The position numbers were made by a program, and so were the translations under genes. A stretch of DNA of 30,248 nt, taken from Candidatus Culexmicrobium profundum. GTDB taxonomy: Archaea > Thermoproteota > Methanomethylicia > Culexarchaeales > Culexmicrobiaceae. Below, in pieces: positions 1-7,139 of the stretch. Location: contig JANZKD010000003.1 in NCBI GenBank assembly GCA_025061245.1, forward strand, positions 1-30,248. Direction: 5' to 3'. Numbering within the stretch: the first letter of the stretch is position 1; every line of letters starts with the position of its first letter. The notes beneath the pieces are model-generated. The model was not told the origin of the DNA. It saw only the letters and a list, made by a program, of their open reading frames with translations, and did no database searches.

Positions 1-829
1 ATCTAGCCTGCTCCCTAACCGTTAATAAGCGATTCTCAAAGGGGTGAATAAATCGAGAGTTACCTAAAACTGTAGGTGCAATCCTATATGGATGCAGACG
101 TATCCAGTTAGAATAAAATCGTCCACCAGAACCACTAAAATGGAATAATGCTTGATTCCACTTCAACTTCGCAATCCTCTTAAGCTTAGAAGGAGAAAGT
201 GGAACTGGTTCATGATTTGGAATATCATGGAAACCATAGGGATCAGGTAAATCTCCAATAGCCTTAATCACTGGAATTTTAACCCTCAACTTTATAGGGT
301 GAAGAGGAATATTAGAAATAAAGACCCTCCTCCTCCTTGAAGGAGTACCATAATTTTCAGCCCTCAAAATATTAAAATACACTTTAGAAAAACCAACTCT
401 AGCAAATTCTCGTCTCAAATAATGCTTCAATTCACCATCCAAAATAGATGGAACATTCTCCATAACAAAAACCTTAGGCCGCAAATCACCAACAATCCTT
501 ATAAAGTGTAAAACAAGTTGACCAATAGGATCATTATACAATCTGTCAAGAGGATTCCTCCGCCTCTTAATATTTATAGATGTAAATGGTTCACATGGCG
601 GACCGCCAATTATAACATCAGGGGAAAAGCCAACTAAATCAAGAATATCTCGTGAATGAACTCTCTTAATATCCTCCACAATCAATAATGCTTCCGAAAA
701 ATTCTCAGCATAAGTTCTAGCCACCGGCTTGAAATTCTCAACTGCAGCCACAATTTTAAAGCCAACATCTCTAAAACCCCTCGAAAAACCACCCGCCCCG
801 GCAAACAAGTCAATCAGAGTAAATTTCAT
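1..829 (-). CDS. DNA (cytosine-5-)-methyltransferase, partial (C-terminus beyond window)
   Basis: The reading frame is open to the left window edge, so the last part (target-recognition remainder and motif X) is missing. It encodes a C5-cytosine DNA methyltransferase. Visible motifs are the SAM-binding motif I DLFAGAGGFSRGF (residues 7-19), the catalytic loop GGPPCEPF with Cys79, the motif VI MENVPS, an arginine-rich motif VIII (RRRRVFISN), and a late LTVREQAR that corresponds to motif IX of the family. The ATG at 829 is preceded by a GGGGTGGAT ribosome-binding site. The enzyme should transfer a methyl group to C5 of cytosine in a specific DNA site. No restriction endonuclease is visible on the right side; one could lie to the left. 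It may be a solitary methylase or half of a restriction-modification system; the sequence does not decide. Confidence 0.93.
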   Translation of the reverse strand, partial: MKFTLIDLFAGAGGFSRGFRDVGFKIVAAVENFKPVARTYAENFSEALLIVEDIKRVHSRDILDLVGFSPDVIIGGPPCEPFTSINIKRRRNPLDRLYNDPIGQLVLHFIRIVGDLRPKVFVMENVPSILDGELKHYLRREFARVGFSKVYFNILRAENYGTPSRRRRVFISNIPLHPIKLRVKIPVIKAIGDLPDPYGFHDIPNHEPVPLSPSKLKRIAKLKWNQALFHFSGSGGRFYSNWIRLHPYRIAPTVLGNSRFIHPFENRLLTVREQAR

Positions 830-1187
830 CCTATCCACCCCAAACCATGATAAACAGACTGAAACCTATTCTCATAATCACAAAACGTAAATTAAAAGCA
901 TACCATACAAAGTAGGTTCAAAACTTAAAAGCGAACAGCTGCATAAAAATTCATCAATAAGATAGGAAGACATGAACGATAAAGAGAAAGAAAATAGAAA
1001 AATGTTAGGGGAAATTTTATCATAACGACGCCCCCCTTAAGATATTGAACCGTGATAGCCTGTTCTCAACCTTAACTGGAGCTATCCCTGCAAAACCTTT
1101 TTTGTATGTGCACCTCCTTAAAGTTACCAATTAACAGAAGACCCAAAATCTTAAGTAAAATGAGTCCGTATTATAAAGGGAAAAGAT
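830..1187. other. intergenic region between divergent genes
   Basis: This stretch separates the leftward methyltransferase from the rightward secreted protein. Near 888-898 the minus strand has a TTTTAATTT box A-like element that could drive the methyltransferase. A 6-bp inverted repeat (GATAGC at 1054-1059 and GCTATC at 1081-1086) has a 21-nt loop. The minus strand shows two very good Shine-Dalgarno-like runs, AAGGAGGTG near 1108-1117 and a G6 run near 1031-1036. The second precedes a 32-codon hydrophobic open frame (ATG at 1023, stop at 925-927). The first leads only into a 13-codon frame. No recognisable gene or RNA was found. Confidence 0.5.
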
Positions 1188-4031
1188 TTGAGAGCTAGAC
1201 GTTGGATCTCCCTTTTCATTGTAATAATATATTTTATCTCAGTCTCTCACGTAGATGCAATTCCGATGTTTTATGGTGGCAGCTTTGGAAGACAAGGCAT
1301 GTGGACAAGGCTTCTTGATACCAATGCCACCATATTTTGGTCCCAGGGGGATTTCTGGCATTATCCTTGGGAAGCAGAGGACCTTCATCAGCTTGCGGAT
1401 CACGGTGTCAAGATAAACTATCGCATTTATTGGTGGGAGAAATTTCAAAACGGTGAAATTGCTTGGAACACAAGTGTGGTCGATTTCTACTATAATACAT
1501 CGCTCATGAAACTGTTAGAACAAGAAATCGATGCACAATTGTTACACTTGGATCTAAACAAGATCTGGGCAGTAACCCTGAGCGAGGAAGAACCCATGCA
1601 CGCATACTATCCTTTCTGGAGGATAGAAGCATTCAAAAAATACAACGACACCTACCATTCAGAGACAGGATTCTGGCTGAGATGGCGAGATTCTAGTGCT
1701 TTTTATGAAAACAAGACGGAAGAGATCGTCTTGAACAATTGGCTCTCCGAAAAGTTCGTTGGGGTCTTCAATCACCTGTACGACTACATCAAAGGCAAAT
1801 GGCCACATCTACTGGTGTTCCAGTTCACCGGGCTATGGCCCGGTGCCCCTCCTGTCTATGTAAGTGGGATCGATGTTAACGATCTGAAGGCTGACGCATA
1901 CATGGGAGACCTATACTTCTACGAAGTGTACGACAATCCCTTCTGGCTTTACGAATTTGTCAGAAATGTCAAGTCTACATTCCCCGACAAAGAGTATCAT
2001 CTCCATTTATGGGGCGTCGAGCCATTCCCAACGGAGCAGAAAGAAGAAGGCGGGTTTGAACACATGAGGCGAAATGCCTGGGTTGCTTATCTAGCAGGGG
2101 TTGACTCGATTGGCTGGTTCGTATGGCATCACTTATACGGACAAGTGTGGGAGCGTGATGACACATTTGCGAGAAGGCTCTACATATACATAAACAGATT
2201 GAACCGTGAGTTTTCTAAGCTGCCTCCAATGAAGCCAAGGCCACAAGTCCTGATAATTCGCGACCAAATGATGTCTTTCCAAGTTGGACTGTCTGCAGAT
2301 CTAGGACTATTCAACGAGTGGGATACCGTCAATCAGAGGACCTTTGCTAAGAAAGAGATGAATCTTTCTCAGTACAAATTGATCATTGTGAACGAAGACC
2401 GATATTACAACGAAGTTGTCGAGAAACTGAACGAATATGTGAAATCAGGCGGCAACCTCATTCTGCTTGGCGGCTTCGGCTGGGATCAGAGAAATTTCTA
2501 CGATAACGCTACTAGGACGAGTAAGTTTCTGATAGAAGAGGGAGTTACTCAGAAACACATTGGGGGCAACATTAAACTCGACATCACTATACCTAATCCA
2601 TTAGGTCTAAATCTCCAATGCAATGTGAAAACTAGTGTGCTGGCAATCGCAAAGAACACCCTAACTAAAAACCATCATCCAATAGGAGAATTCTATCTGA
2701 TCGACGAAGATGGCAGACTAACCCCGTTAGAAGATTGTCCCCTCGTACTTTATCATAATTCCTCCAATCCCCATGAAGGTTCAATCTTGTACTGGGGAAT
2801 ACCTTCTACCTATCCTATACTCGGCGAACCTGATATTGAGGATGTTGTGGAGGCATTTCTCCCTGAGTGGAAGTACATCAGGTTCCTTTATAGAAATGTT
2901 ACAAGGGCATTTGCTAGGAACTATCTTCATCTCAACGCTTCCATAGCTACAATTCAGACAGAAAATATGATCATTACACAGTCGAAGATAGATGAAGGAG
3001 TCATTTTAGCCGGAATCGCAAACTTCTATCCGCAGACCATAGATGTCAACTATACCCTGGACTTGGATAGCTTCAACCTCCCAGAGGGAGAATACTGGGT
3101 TCACTCCCTGGACGAAGACCTGACCTTAGAATGGTTCAAATCAAGGCAGTCATTACTTGAAGTCCCTCTGAGTATCGTAGCAAACGGAATTAAACTGCTA
3201 CTCATCTCACAGCAGCAGTTGGAGCCGTCTTACTCTGTTAACGTATTTCCTGACATACCAACTCCGGAAGAGGTAGAATATCTAACGCCTCCACGATTCA
3301 GGACGATCGATGCGTTCGAAACCAAGCAGCTTATAGAATCAAACCCTAACATCTTAATACTTGATGTCAGACCTGCCAACGAGTTTGATCAAGGTCACAT
3401 AGAGGGCGCGATTAACATTCCACGACAAGAGCTACAACAAAGACTTGGAGAACTCAATGAGAGCATGGATATAGTCGTCTATAGTGACAGAGGCTTAGAA
3501 AGCACACTCGCAAGTCAATTACTTGTCAATAATGGATTCACCAAGATATACAACATGCAAGGCGGTATCACCTCATGGGTGCAAGATGCAAAATACCCAG
3601 TTGTATCAACATCAACAATATCCATTACACTCTCCGCAACCACAATTCACATGGGTGAAACGATCACCGTATCAGGCTCTATCTCGCCTCAAGTTCCAGG
3701 AGTCCCCGTGGTATTAACCTACAGTAAAGGAGATACCAAGGTGGAGAGAACCGTGACCTCCACCGAAGACGGTTCCTTTAATGACACATACACGCCAGAT
3801 GCGGCTGGTGCTTGGTCGATCTCCGCAAGCTGGAAAGGCAACAAAGAATTTGAGGGAGCAACAAGCGAAACTATGTCATTTGAAGTTGTGGAAAAGACCG
3901 AGAAAGTTGCTGAAAATGCTGATACGACAATCGCCATCTACACCATGATGGGAGGTCTATTGATAATAGCCGTATCAGTAGTGATAATCTTTATAGCAAT
4001 AAGAAGAAAGAAAACATCCAATTCACGCTAG
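1188..4031 (+). CDS. secreted membrane-anchored protein: glycosidase-like barrel + rhodanese-like + Ig-like domain
   Basis: A 947-residue protein with a signal peptide (1-24), a long exterior region with thirteen N-x-S/T sequons, a C-terminal membrane helix (about 915-938) and a basic tail. Residues 26-345 look like a Trp-rich TIM barrel of the clan GH-A kind: LSEEEP (131-136) sits where an acid/base Glu is expected and HLWGVEPFP (273-281) where a nucleophile Glu is expected; this assignment is inference. Residues 352-450 resemble the amidotransferase-like domain that follows the barrel in GH42-type enzymes. Residues 703-803 are a rhodanese domain (ILDVRPANEFDQGHIEGA), but the active-site loop reads VVYSDRG, with Ser766 in place of the catalytic Cys. 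Residues 805-900 form an Ig-like beta domain. The start is TTG; an in-frame stop lies at 1161-1163. Codon choice is balanced and more GC-rich than in its neighbours, suggesting transfer. Substrate unknown. Confidence 0.8.
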   Translation: MRARRWISLFIVIIYFISVSHVDAIPMFYGGSFGRQGMWTRLLDTNATIFWSQGDFWHYPWEAEDLHQLADHGVKINYRIYWWEKFQNGEIAWNTSVVDFYYNTSLMKLLEQEIDAQLLHLDLNKIWAVTLSEEEPMHAYYPFWRIEAFKKYNDTYHSETGFWLRWRDSSAFYENKTEEIVLNNWLSEKFVGVFNHLYDYIKGKWPHLLVFQFTGLWPGAPPVYVSGIDVNDLKADAYMGDLYFYEVYDNPFWLYEFVRNVKSTFPDKEYHLHLWGVEPFPTEQKEEGGFEHMRRNAWVAYLAGVDSIGWFVWHHLYGQVWERDDTFARRLYIYINRLNREFSKLPPMKPRPQVLIIRDQMMSFQVGLSADLGLFNEWDTVNQRTFAKKEMNLSQYKLIIVNEDRYYNEVVEKLNEYVKSGGNLILLGGFGWDQRNFYDNATRTSKFLIEEGVTQKHIGGNIKLDITIPNPLGLNLQCNVKTSVLAIAKNTLTKNHHPIGEFYLIDEDGRLTPLEDCPLVLYHNSSNPHEGSILYWGIPSTYPILGEPDIEDVVEAFLPEWKYIRFLYRNVTRAFARNYLHLNASIATIQTENMIITQSKIDEGVILAGIANFYPQTIDVNYTLDLDSFNLPEGEYWVHSLDEDLTLEWFKSRQSLLEVPLSIVANGIKLLLISQQQLEPSYSVNVFPDIPTPEEVEYLTPPRFRTIDAFETKQLIESNPNILILDVRPANEFDQGHIEGAINIPRQELQQRLGELNESMDIVVYSDRGLESTLASQLLVNNGFTKIYNMQGGITSWVQDAKYPVVSTSTISITLSATTIHMGETITVSGSISPQVPGVPVVLTYSKGDTKVERTVTSTEDGSFNDTYTPDAAGAWSISASWKGNKEFEGATSETMSFEVVEKTEKVAENADTTIAIYTMMGGLLIIAVSVVIIFIAIRRKKTSNSR

Positions 4032-4132
4032 GAAACGAAAAAGAAACAATTTACTAAGAAAACGATGCCGTTGAAAATGAATTTCAATGATCTCTCCGTC
4101 AATCCTCATCCCATGAAGCTACATCAGGATGA

Positions 4133-4366
4133 GATGTTCTGAACCGCTCCAAGCGCCGTGCTGCTAACTCGGTTTCAAATGAAGCAGCTGCATCAAGGGT
4201 TAAAGAGCTACATAGTTCCTCAACTTCACTTAAGGTGTCTGAAGTATTAATTGGAGCAGAAGACCCCTCTCATCCCGACAAAACAAAAGCTCGACACTTT
4301 AATAGCTGGAGCAAAGAAGAAGTATGCGAAAAGTGTGAGCTAATGTTTTTTAGGAAGAGTAAATAA
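4133..4366 (+). pseudogene. possible gene remnant, 77 open codons without a start
   Basis: A frame that stays open from a TGA (4130-4132) to a TAA (4364-4366). It has no ATG near its beginning; only CTG at 4139 or an internal GTG could start it. The translated product is hydrophilic, rich in Ser, Lys and Ala, and ends with a compact WSKEEVCEKCE segment that resembles half of a zinc-binding module. Codon use is balanced as in the large gene to the left, unlike the A/C-biased plus-strand genes of the rest of the window. It is best read as the decayed 3' end of a foreign gene, but chance openness is possible. Family not recognised. Confidence 0.25.
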
Positions 4367-4369
4367 AAA
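4361..4369 (+). promoter_or_regulatory. box A (TATA element) of the tRNA-Ser gene
   Basis: An AAATAAAAA element is centred about 27 bases before the first tRNA base, the usual archaeal TATA-box distance, with a purine-rich BRE-like GAAGAGT directly before it. It overlaps the stop codon of the upstream remnant frame. Confidence 0.45.
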
Positions 4370-4392
4370 TGTATCGGAGTAATCCAAAAGTA

Positions 4393-4491
4393 GCCGGGGT
4401 AGCCTAGCCTGGTTAGGGCGTCGGCTTGCTATACAAGATGCAGAAAGCCGATGGCCGAAAGGCCGCGCGGGTTCGAATCCCGCCCCCGGCG
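4393..4491 (+). tRNA. tRNA-Ser(GCU) with intron
   Basis: A full cloverleaf can be folded. The acceptor stem is GCCGGGG (4393-4399) with CCCCGGC (4484-4490) and discriminator G. The D arm contains the GG of the D loop. The anticodon stem is TCGGC (4421-4425) with GCCGA (4447-4451). A long class II variable arm is GGCC-GAAA-GGCC, and the T arm is GCGGG-TTCGAAT-CCCGC. Long variable arm, discriminator G and GCT after U33 give serine, reading AGC/AGU codons. CCA is not encoded. Between the anticodon stems there are 21 rather than 7 bases, so a 14-nt intron is present. The SRP RNA gene follows about 75 bases downstream on the same strand. Confidence 0.93.
4432..4445 (+). other. tRNA intron at canonical position 37/38
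   Basis: The intron is 14 nt. On its 3' side a 3-nt AAA bulge lies between the anticodon stem and a 4-bp helix formed by UUGC (32-35) and intron GCAG. On the 5' side UAU follows the helix. Cutting inside these bulges gives splice sites after A37 and before A38, the normal place. The second helix of the bulge-helix-bulge motif is missing; the intron closes as a small loop, so the motif is of the relaxed type. The splicing endonuclease is not in this window. Confidence 0.75.
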
Positions 4492-4536
4492 TACAATTCT
4501 GATAAACAAAGTAGACTTTTATCCTTAAGGCGTAAC

Positions 4537-4543
4537 ATTTAAA
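4537..4543 (+). promoter_or_regulatory. box A of the SRP RNA gene
   Basis: ATTTAAA is centred about 27 bases before the first G of the terminal helix of the SRP RNA, matching archaeal promoter spacing. No other candidate lies between the tRNA and the SRP RNA. Confidence 0.5.
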
Positions 4544-4566
4544 CCCTACCTATCGAAGAAAACCAT

Positions 4567-4901
4567 GGGGCGGCGGCTAGGTGGGGGGCTCGGCCTCCCC
4601 TTGCAGGGAAAAGCCCTGCACCGCAAACGGTCGATATGGCGGGCCGAACGCTGATGCGAGGCACCTTGAATGATCACAGACCCCAATGGCTCGGCGATGA
4701 AGCCTCGTCCCATGGGGTCGCCGGAGGATGATAGACCCTCCGGAGGGAGGGTTGAATCATCCTTGCCAGGCGAATCGGGTTAGGCCAGGAATGGAGCGGC
4801 CCTAAGCCTGGACGGCGGCGTTCATGGGGGTGCGGGGCTTAGACCGACATTGGGTGATCTGTGGTCAGGAGGGGTGTCCAGCATCAGCATGCCGCCGCCC
4901 C
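4567..4901 (+). ncRNA. ffs: SRP RNA (7S RNA)
   Basis: A GC-rich RNA of about 335 nt in an AT-rich genome. Its ends pair as archaeal helix 1: GGGGCGGCGG (4567-4576) with CCGCCGCCCC (4892-4901). The SRP54-binding helix 8 is visible: CCAGGC (4766-4771) pairs with GCCTGG (4806-4811), enclosing an apical CCA-GGAA-UGG hairpin (tetraloop 4788-4791) and the asymmetric loop bases AGCGG on the 3' side. The orientation follows from the tetraloop and the upstream box A. This RNA is the scaffold of the signal recognition particle; its protein partner SRP54 is encoded about 10 kb away in this window. Exact ends are estimated from the helix. Confidence 0.93.
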
Positions 4902-4920
4902 GTTACTTGAACATGTTTAT

Positions 4921-5856
4921 TTAGAAATCTAACAGACCAAGCTCCTCTAGTAGTTCACATGCTCTACATACATCTTTAACTGAAGGCTCACCACAATACT
5001 TACACTCTTTCAATTGAAGAGGAGGCATAGAATTTAACAAAAGATTTGAAATCTTCTCAAAGAAGGAAATAACTGAGAACTTCATTCCAGGATGCTTCTT
5101 TTCAAACTCATTTATGAAAACGCGGAATTCATTTCTAAGGGAAGTTTGAGAATAGGGGCAATCAACAGTATAGAAATCAATTCCCTTAAAATATGCATAC
5201 AATGCTATTTCAGCTTCAGGTATCAATCTCATAGGTTTAATTCTAGGAACGAATCCAGGATGCTTAATAGACTCTAAGGACAGAACTCTAATCATCCTAT
5301 TAACATCACCCCTAACAATATTCATAAATATGGTTTGAACTTCATCATCCAAGTTATGGGCAGTAGCAATCTTAGTGACTCCAAGCTCCTTAGCCTTAAC
5401 ATTCAAAATCTTCCTCCTCAAAACACCACAATAAGTACATGCATGATAGGGAATACCCTTCCTCTCAGCAATCTCAACAATCTCCTTCAAAGAATACCCA
5501 TAAAAATCCTTAAAGGAAAAAACTCTATGAGGAATGTTGAGAAGCTTTGCATTCTTACTTGCAATTTTAAATCCAACCTCCCTATAACCAGGTATACCCT
5601 CATCAATAGTCACAGCAATAAGAGAAGCCTCAGGAAAATCACTTTCAATCTTAGCCATTATATGCATCATCACAACACTATCTTTACCACCAGAGACAGC
5701 TAGAAGAGTATAATCATCCCTCTCCAAAAGCTTATACTTACCAATAGTCCATCTAACCTTATCCTCAATAGACCTCATAAAACATCTACGGCAAAGCTTA
5801 ATCCCTGAAAATTTACGCTCAAAAACAGCTGGAGCACCACATAAACTACACTTCAC
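4921..5856 (-). CDS. ttuA: tRNA-5-methyluridine(54) 2-sulfurtransferase, TtuA/NcsA family
   Basis: A PP-loop ATPase of the TtuA/Ncs6/TtcA family that activates a uridine of tRNA by adenylation and replaces its oxygen by sulfur. Counting from the GTG at 5856: N-terminal zinc finger C3, C6, C22, C25; PP-loop SGGKDS at 55-60; the Fe-S cysteines C140, C143 and probably C233; C-terminal zinc finger C285, C288, C297, C300. This two-finger layout fits TtuA, which thiolates position 54 in thermophiles. A distinction from NcsA, which acts at position 34, cannot be made firmly by eye. The frame also allows a GTG at 5889, which would overlap the protease gene by 20 bases; I chose 5856 because the family begins right at the first finger and GGTGGTG precedes it at 5 bases. 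The two genes form an operon. Confidence 0.88.
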   Translation of the reverse strand: MKCSLCGAPAVFERKFSGIKLCRRCFMRSIEDKVRWTIGKYKLLERDDYTLLAVSGGKDSVVMMHIMAKIESDFPEASLIAVTIDEGIPGYREVGFKIASKNAKLLNIPHRVFSFKDFYGYSLKEIVEIAERKGIPYHACTYCGVLRRKILNVKAKELGVTKIATAHNLDDEVQTIFMNIVRGDVNRMIRVLSLESIKHPGFVPRIKPMRLIPEAEIALYAYFKGIDFYTVDCPYSQTSLRNEFRVFINEFEKKHPGMKFSVISFFEKISNLLLNSMPPLQLKECKYCGEPSVKDVCRACELLEELGLLDF

Positions 5857-5869
5857 ATCAACACCACCA

Positions 5870-7066
5870 TCACGGCATTCTAAAGCCACCTAAAATGAAG
5901 GATTGAGAAATATTTGCAAATAGAAGCATAATAGATGTTAAGCGAATAATATTAAGTAAGGCCTCCCCAACAGTCATCTTCCTATTAAGAAAATAAACAG
6001 TTCGCCTCTTAAAAATGGGAAACTGAAACAATGCCTCAAAAAATCCACCACCATCAAAGAAGGGTATTGGAAGCATATTTATCAAAGCAGCACTAACAGA
6101 TAGAAGCTCAAGCCAGGTGAAAACATTATAAATATGCCAAGCAGACATGGGCGTTAAAATAGCCGTCAAAAACCTAGGTGCATAATAATTAAAACTCCTA
6201 ACACCAAGAAAAGCAATAGATGAATTTAATGGATGAAAAGAACTATGAACAATAATATTTCCCCTCAAAAGTGAAAGCACCAAAGTACTATTAGCAGGAG
6301 CACTATACATATACTTTACAAAACTATAGGTATCAGTGATCCTAGAACCATTAATGGACAAAATAACATCACCAACCACAATACCAGCCCTATCAGCAGG
6401 AGAACCATCAACAATACTAACTATTAAAACACCCTCAGGTCCACTAAAAAGAGGACTAATCACTAAGGAAAAATTGATAATAAAGACGGTTATAATGATA
6501 CCGCAAAGCAAATTGGCCATTGAACCAGCAGCCAACAACCTCAACTTAGATGTAATTTTAGCTCGACTAATATCCTCATCAACAAGCTCAGCAAAACCAC
6601 CAAAAATCAAGACAACAAACATCATTCCAATACTCTTCAACCTAATACCCTCAACTCTAGCAGCAATCCCATGGGCAAATTCATGTAAACAAAAAACAAC
6701 AACAACTGAAATTACAAAGTAGGGCAAAGAGGAAAAGGAAATAGTGACACCTGGAATTAAAGGTAAAACCAGCTGTGCATTACCACCATAATATGAAGCC
6801 ATCAAATTGGAAGCAAAAAACTTCAAAGTGAAAAGAAGCTCACCAATAGCTAGAAAAACACCAACCGTAAAGAAAATCTTCCAAAACCTAAAATACTTAA
6901 AGGCAATTCTATCAATAAAGCGGTTAAACCGCTTAGTCCTCCAAAAAACTGCCAAGTAAGGTTTAAGCTCTACACCATACTTCTCCAATTTAAGCAAGTA
7001 ATGCAAAATAGTTATAATAGACCAGAAAACAGCAATAACAATAATGAATACTAGTAAGGGAGACAG
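5870..7066 (-). CDS. site-2 protease family zinc metalloprotease with PDZ domain (M50)
   Basis: An intramembrane zinc protease. Numbering from the CTG at 7066 gives 398 residues: the metal-binding HEFAH lies at 128-132 inside a membrane helix, a PDZ domain (VLIVSIVDGSPADRAGI...) at about 210-280, and the third ligand motif LPIPFFDGG with Asp338 near the C-terminus. Several further hydrophobic helices are visible. The first obvious start is TTG at 7006, but that would cut an N-terminal membrane segment. The frame stays open back to a TGA at 7070-7072, and CTG 7066 has a GGAGGG Shine-Dalgarno with a 7-base spacer. Such proteases cleave membrane-bound anti-sigma or sensor proteins in bacteria; the archaeal substrate is unknown. 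The last residues overlap a possible longer start of ttuA. Confidence 0.88.
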   Translation of the reverse strand: MSPLLVFIIVIAVFWSIITILHYLLKLEKYGVELKPYLAVFWRTKRFNRFIDRIAFKYFRFWKIFFTVGVFLAIGELLFTLKFFASNLMASYYGGNAQLVLPLIPGVTISFSSLPYFVISVVVVFCLHEFAHGIAARVEGIRLKSIGMMFVVLIFGGFAELVDEDISRAKITSKLRLLAAGSMANLLCGIIITVFIINFSLVISPLFSGPEGVLIVSIVDGSPADRAGIVVGDVILSINGSRITDTYSFVKYMYSAPANSTLVLSLLRGNIIVHSSFHPLNSSIAFLGVRSFNYYAPRFLTAILTPMSAWHIYNVFTWLELLSVSAALINMLPIPFFDGGGFFEALFQFPIFKRRTVYFLNRKMTVGEALLNIIRLTSIMLLFANISQSFILGGFRMP

Positions 7067-7139
7067 CCTTCAACCCTCCACATCAATTACATATCGCACC
7101 TAAACCTTTAACATTTACACTTAAATAAATGAATTTGGT
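7067..7139. promoter_or_regulatory. divergent intergenic region, protease / nucleotidyltransferase
   Basis: On the minus strand it holds the GGAGGG ribosome-binding site (7074-7079) that supports the CTG start of the protease. On the plus strand, CTTTAACATTTA (about 7102-7113) is a box A candidate about 28 bases before the ATG at 7140, which would give a leaderless or nearly leaderless transcript. Confidence 0.4.

Larger units (their letters stand above)
4032..4392. other. intergenic region before the tRNA gene
   Basis: It begins with an AT-rich segment holding a perfect hairpin (TTGAAA at 4071-4076 and TTTCAA at 4082-4087, 5-nt loop), which may mark the end of the preceding transcript although no U-tract follows. 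It then carries the open frame described separately as a possible gene remnant, and ends with the box A of the tRNA gene. No other gene was recognised. Confidence 0.4.

Noticed and set aside
1021..1100. Attachment-site copy of the tRNA-Ser gene left of the foreign-looking gene
   Set aside because: Only TAGCCTG is shared with the tRNA D arm; no longer repeat of any tRNA end was found, and no integrase is present.
4071..4087. Hairpin TTGAAA-ATGAA-TTTCAA as a terminator of the secreted-protein gene
   Set aside because: Only 6 A/T-rich base pairs, no U-tract after it; archaeal termination depends mainly on U-runs. Kept only as a note.
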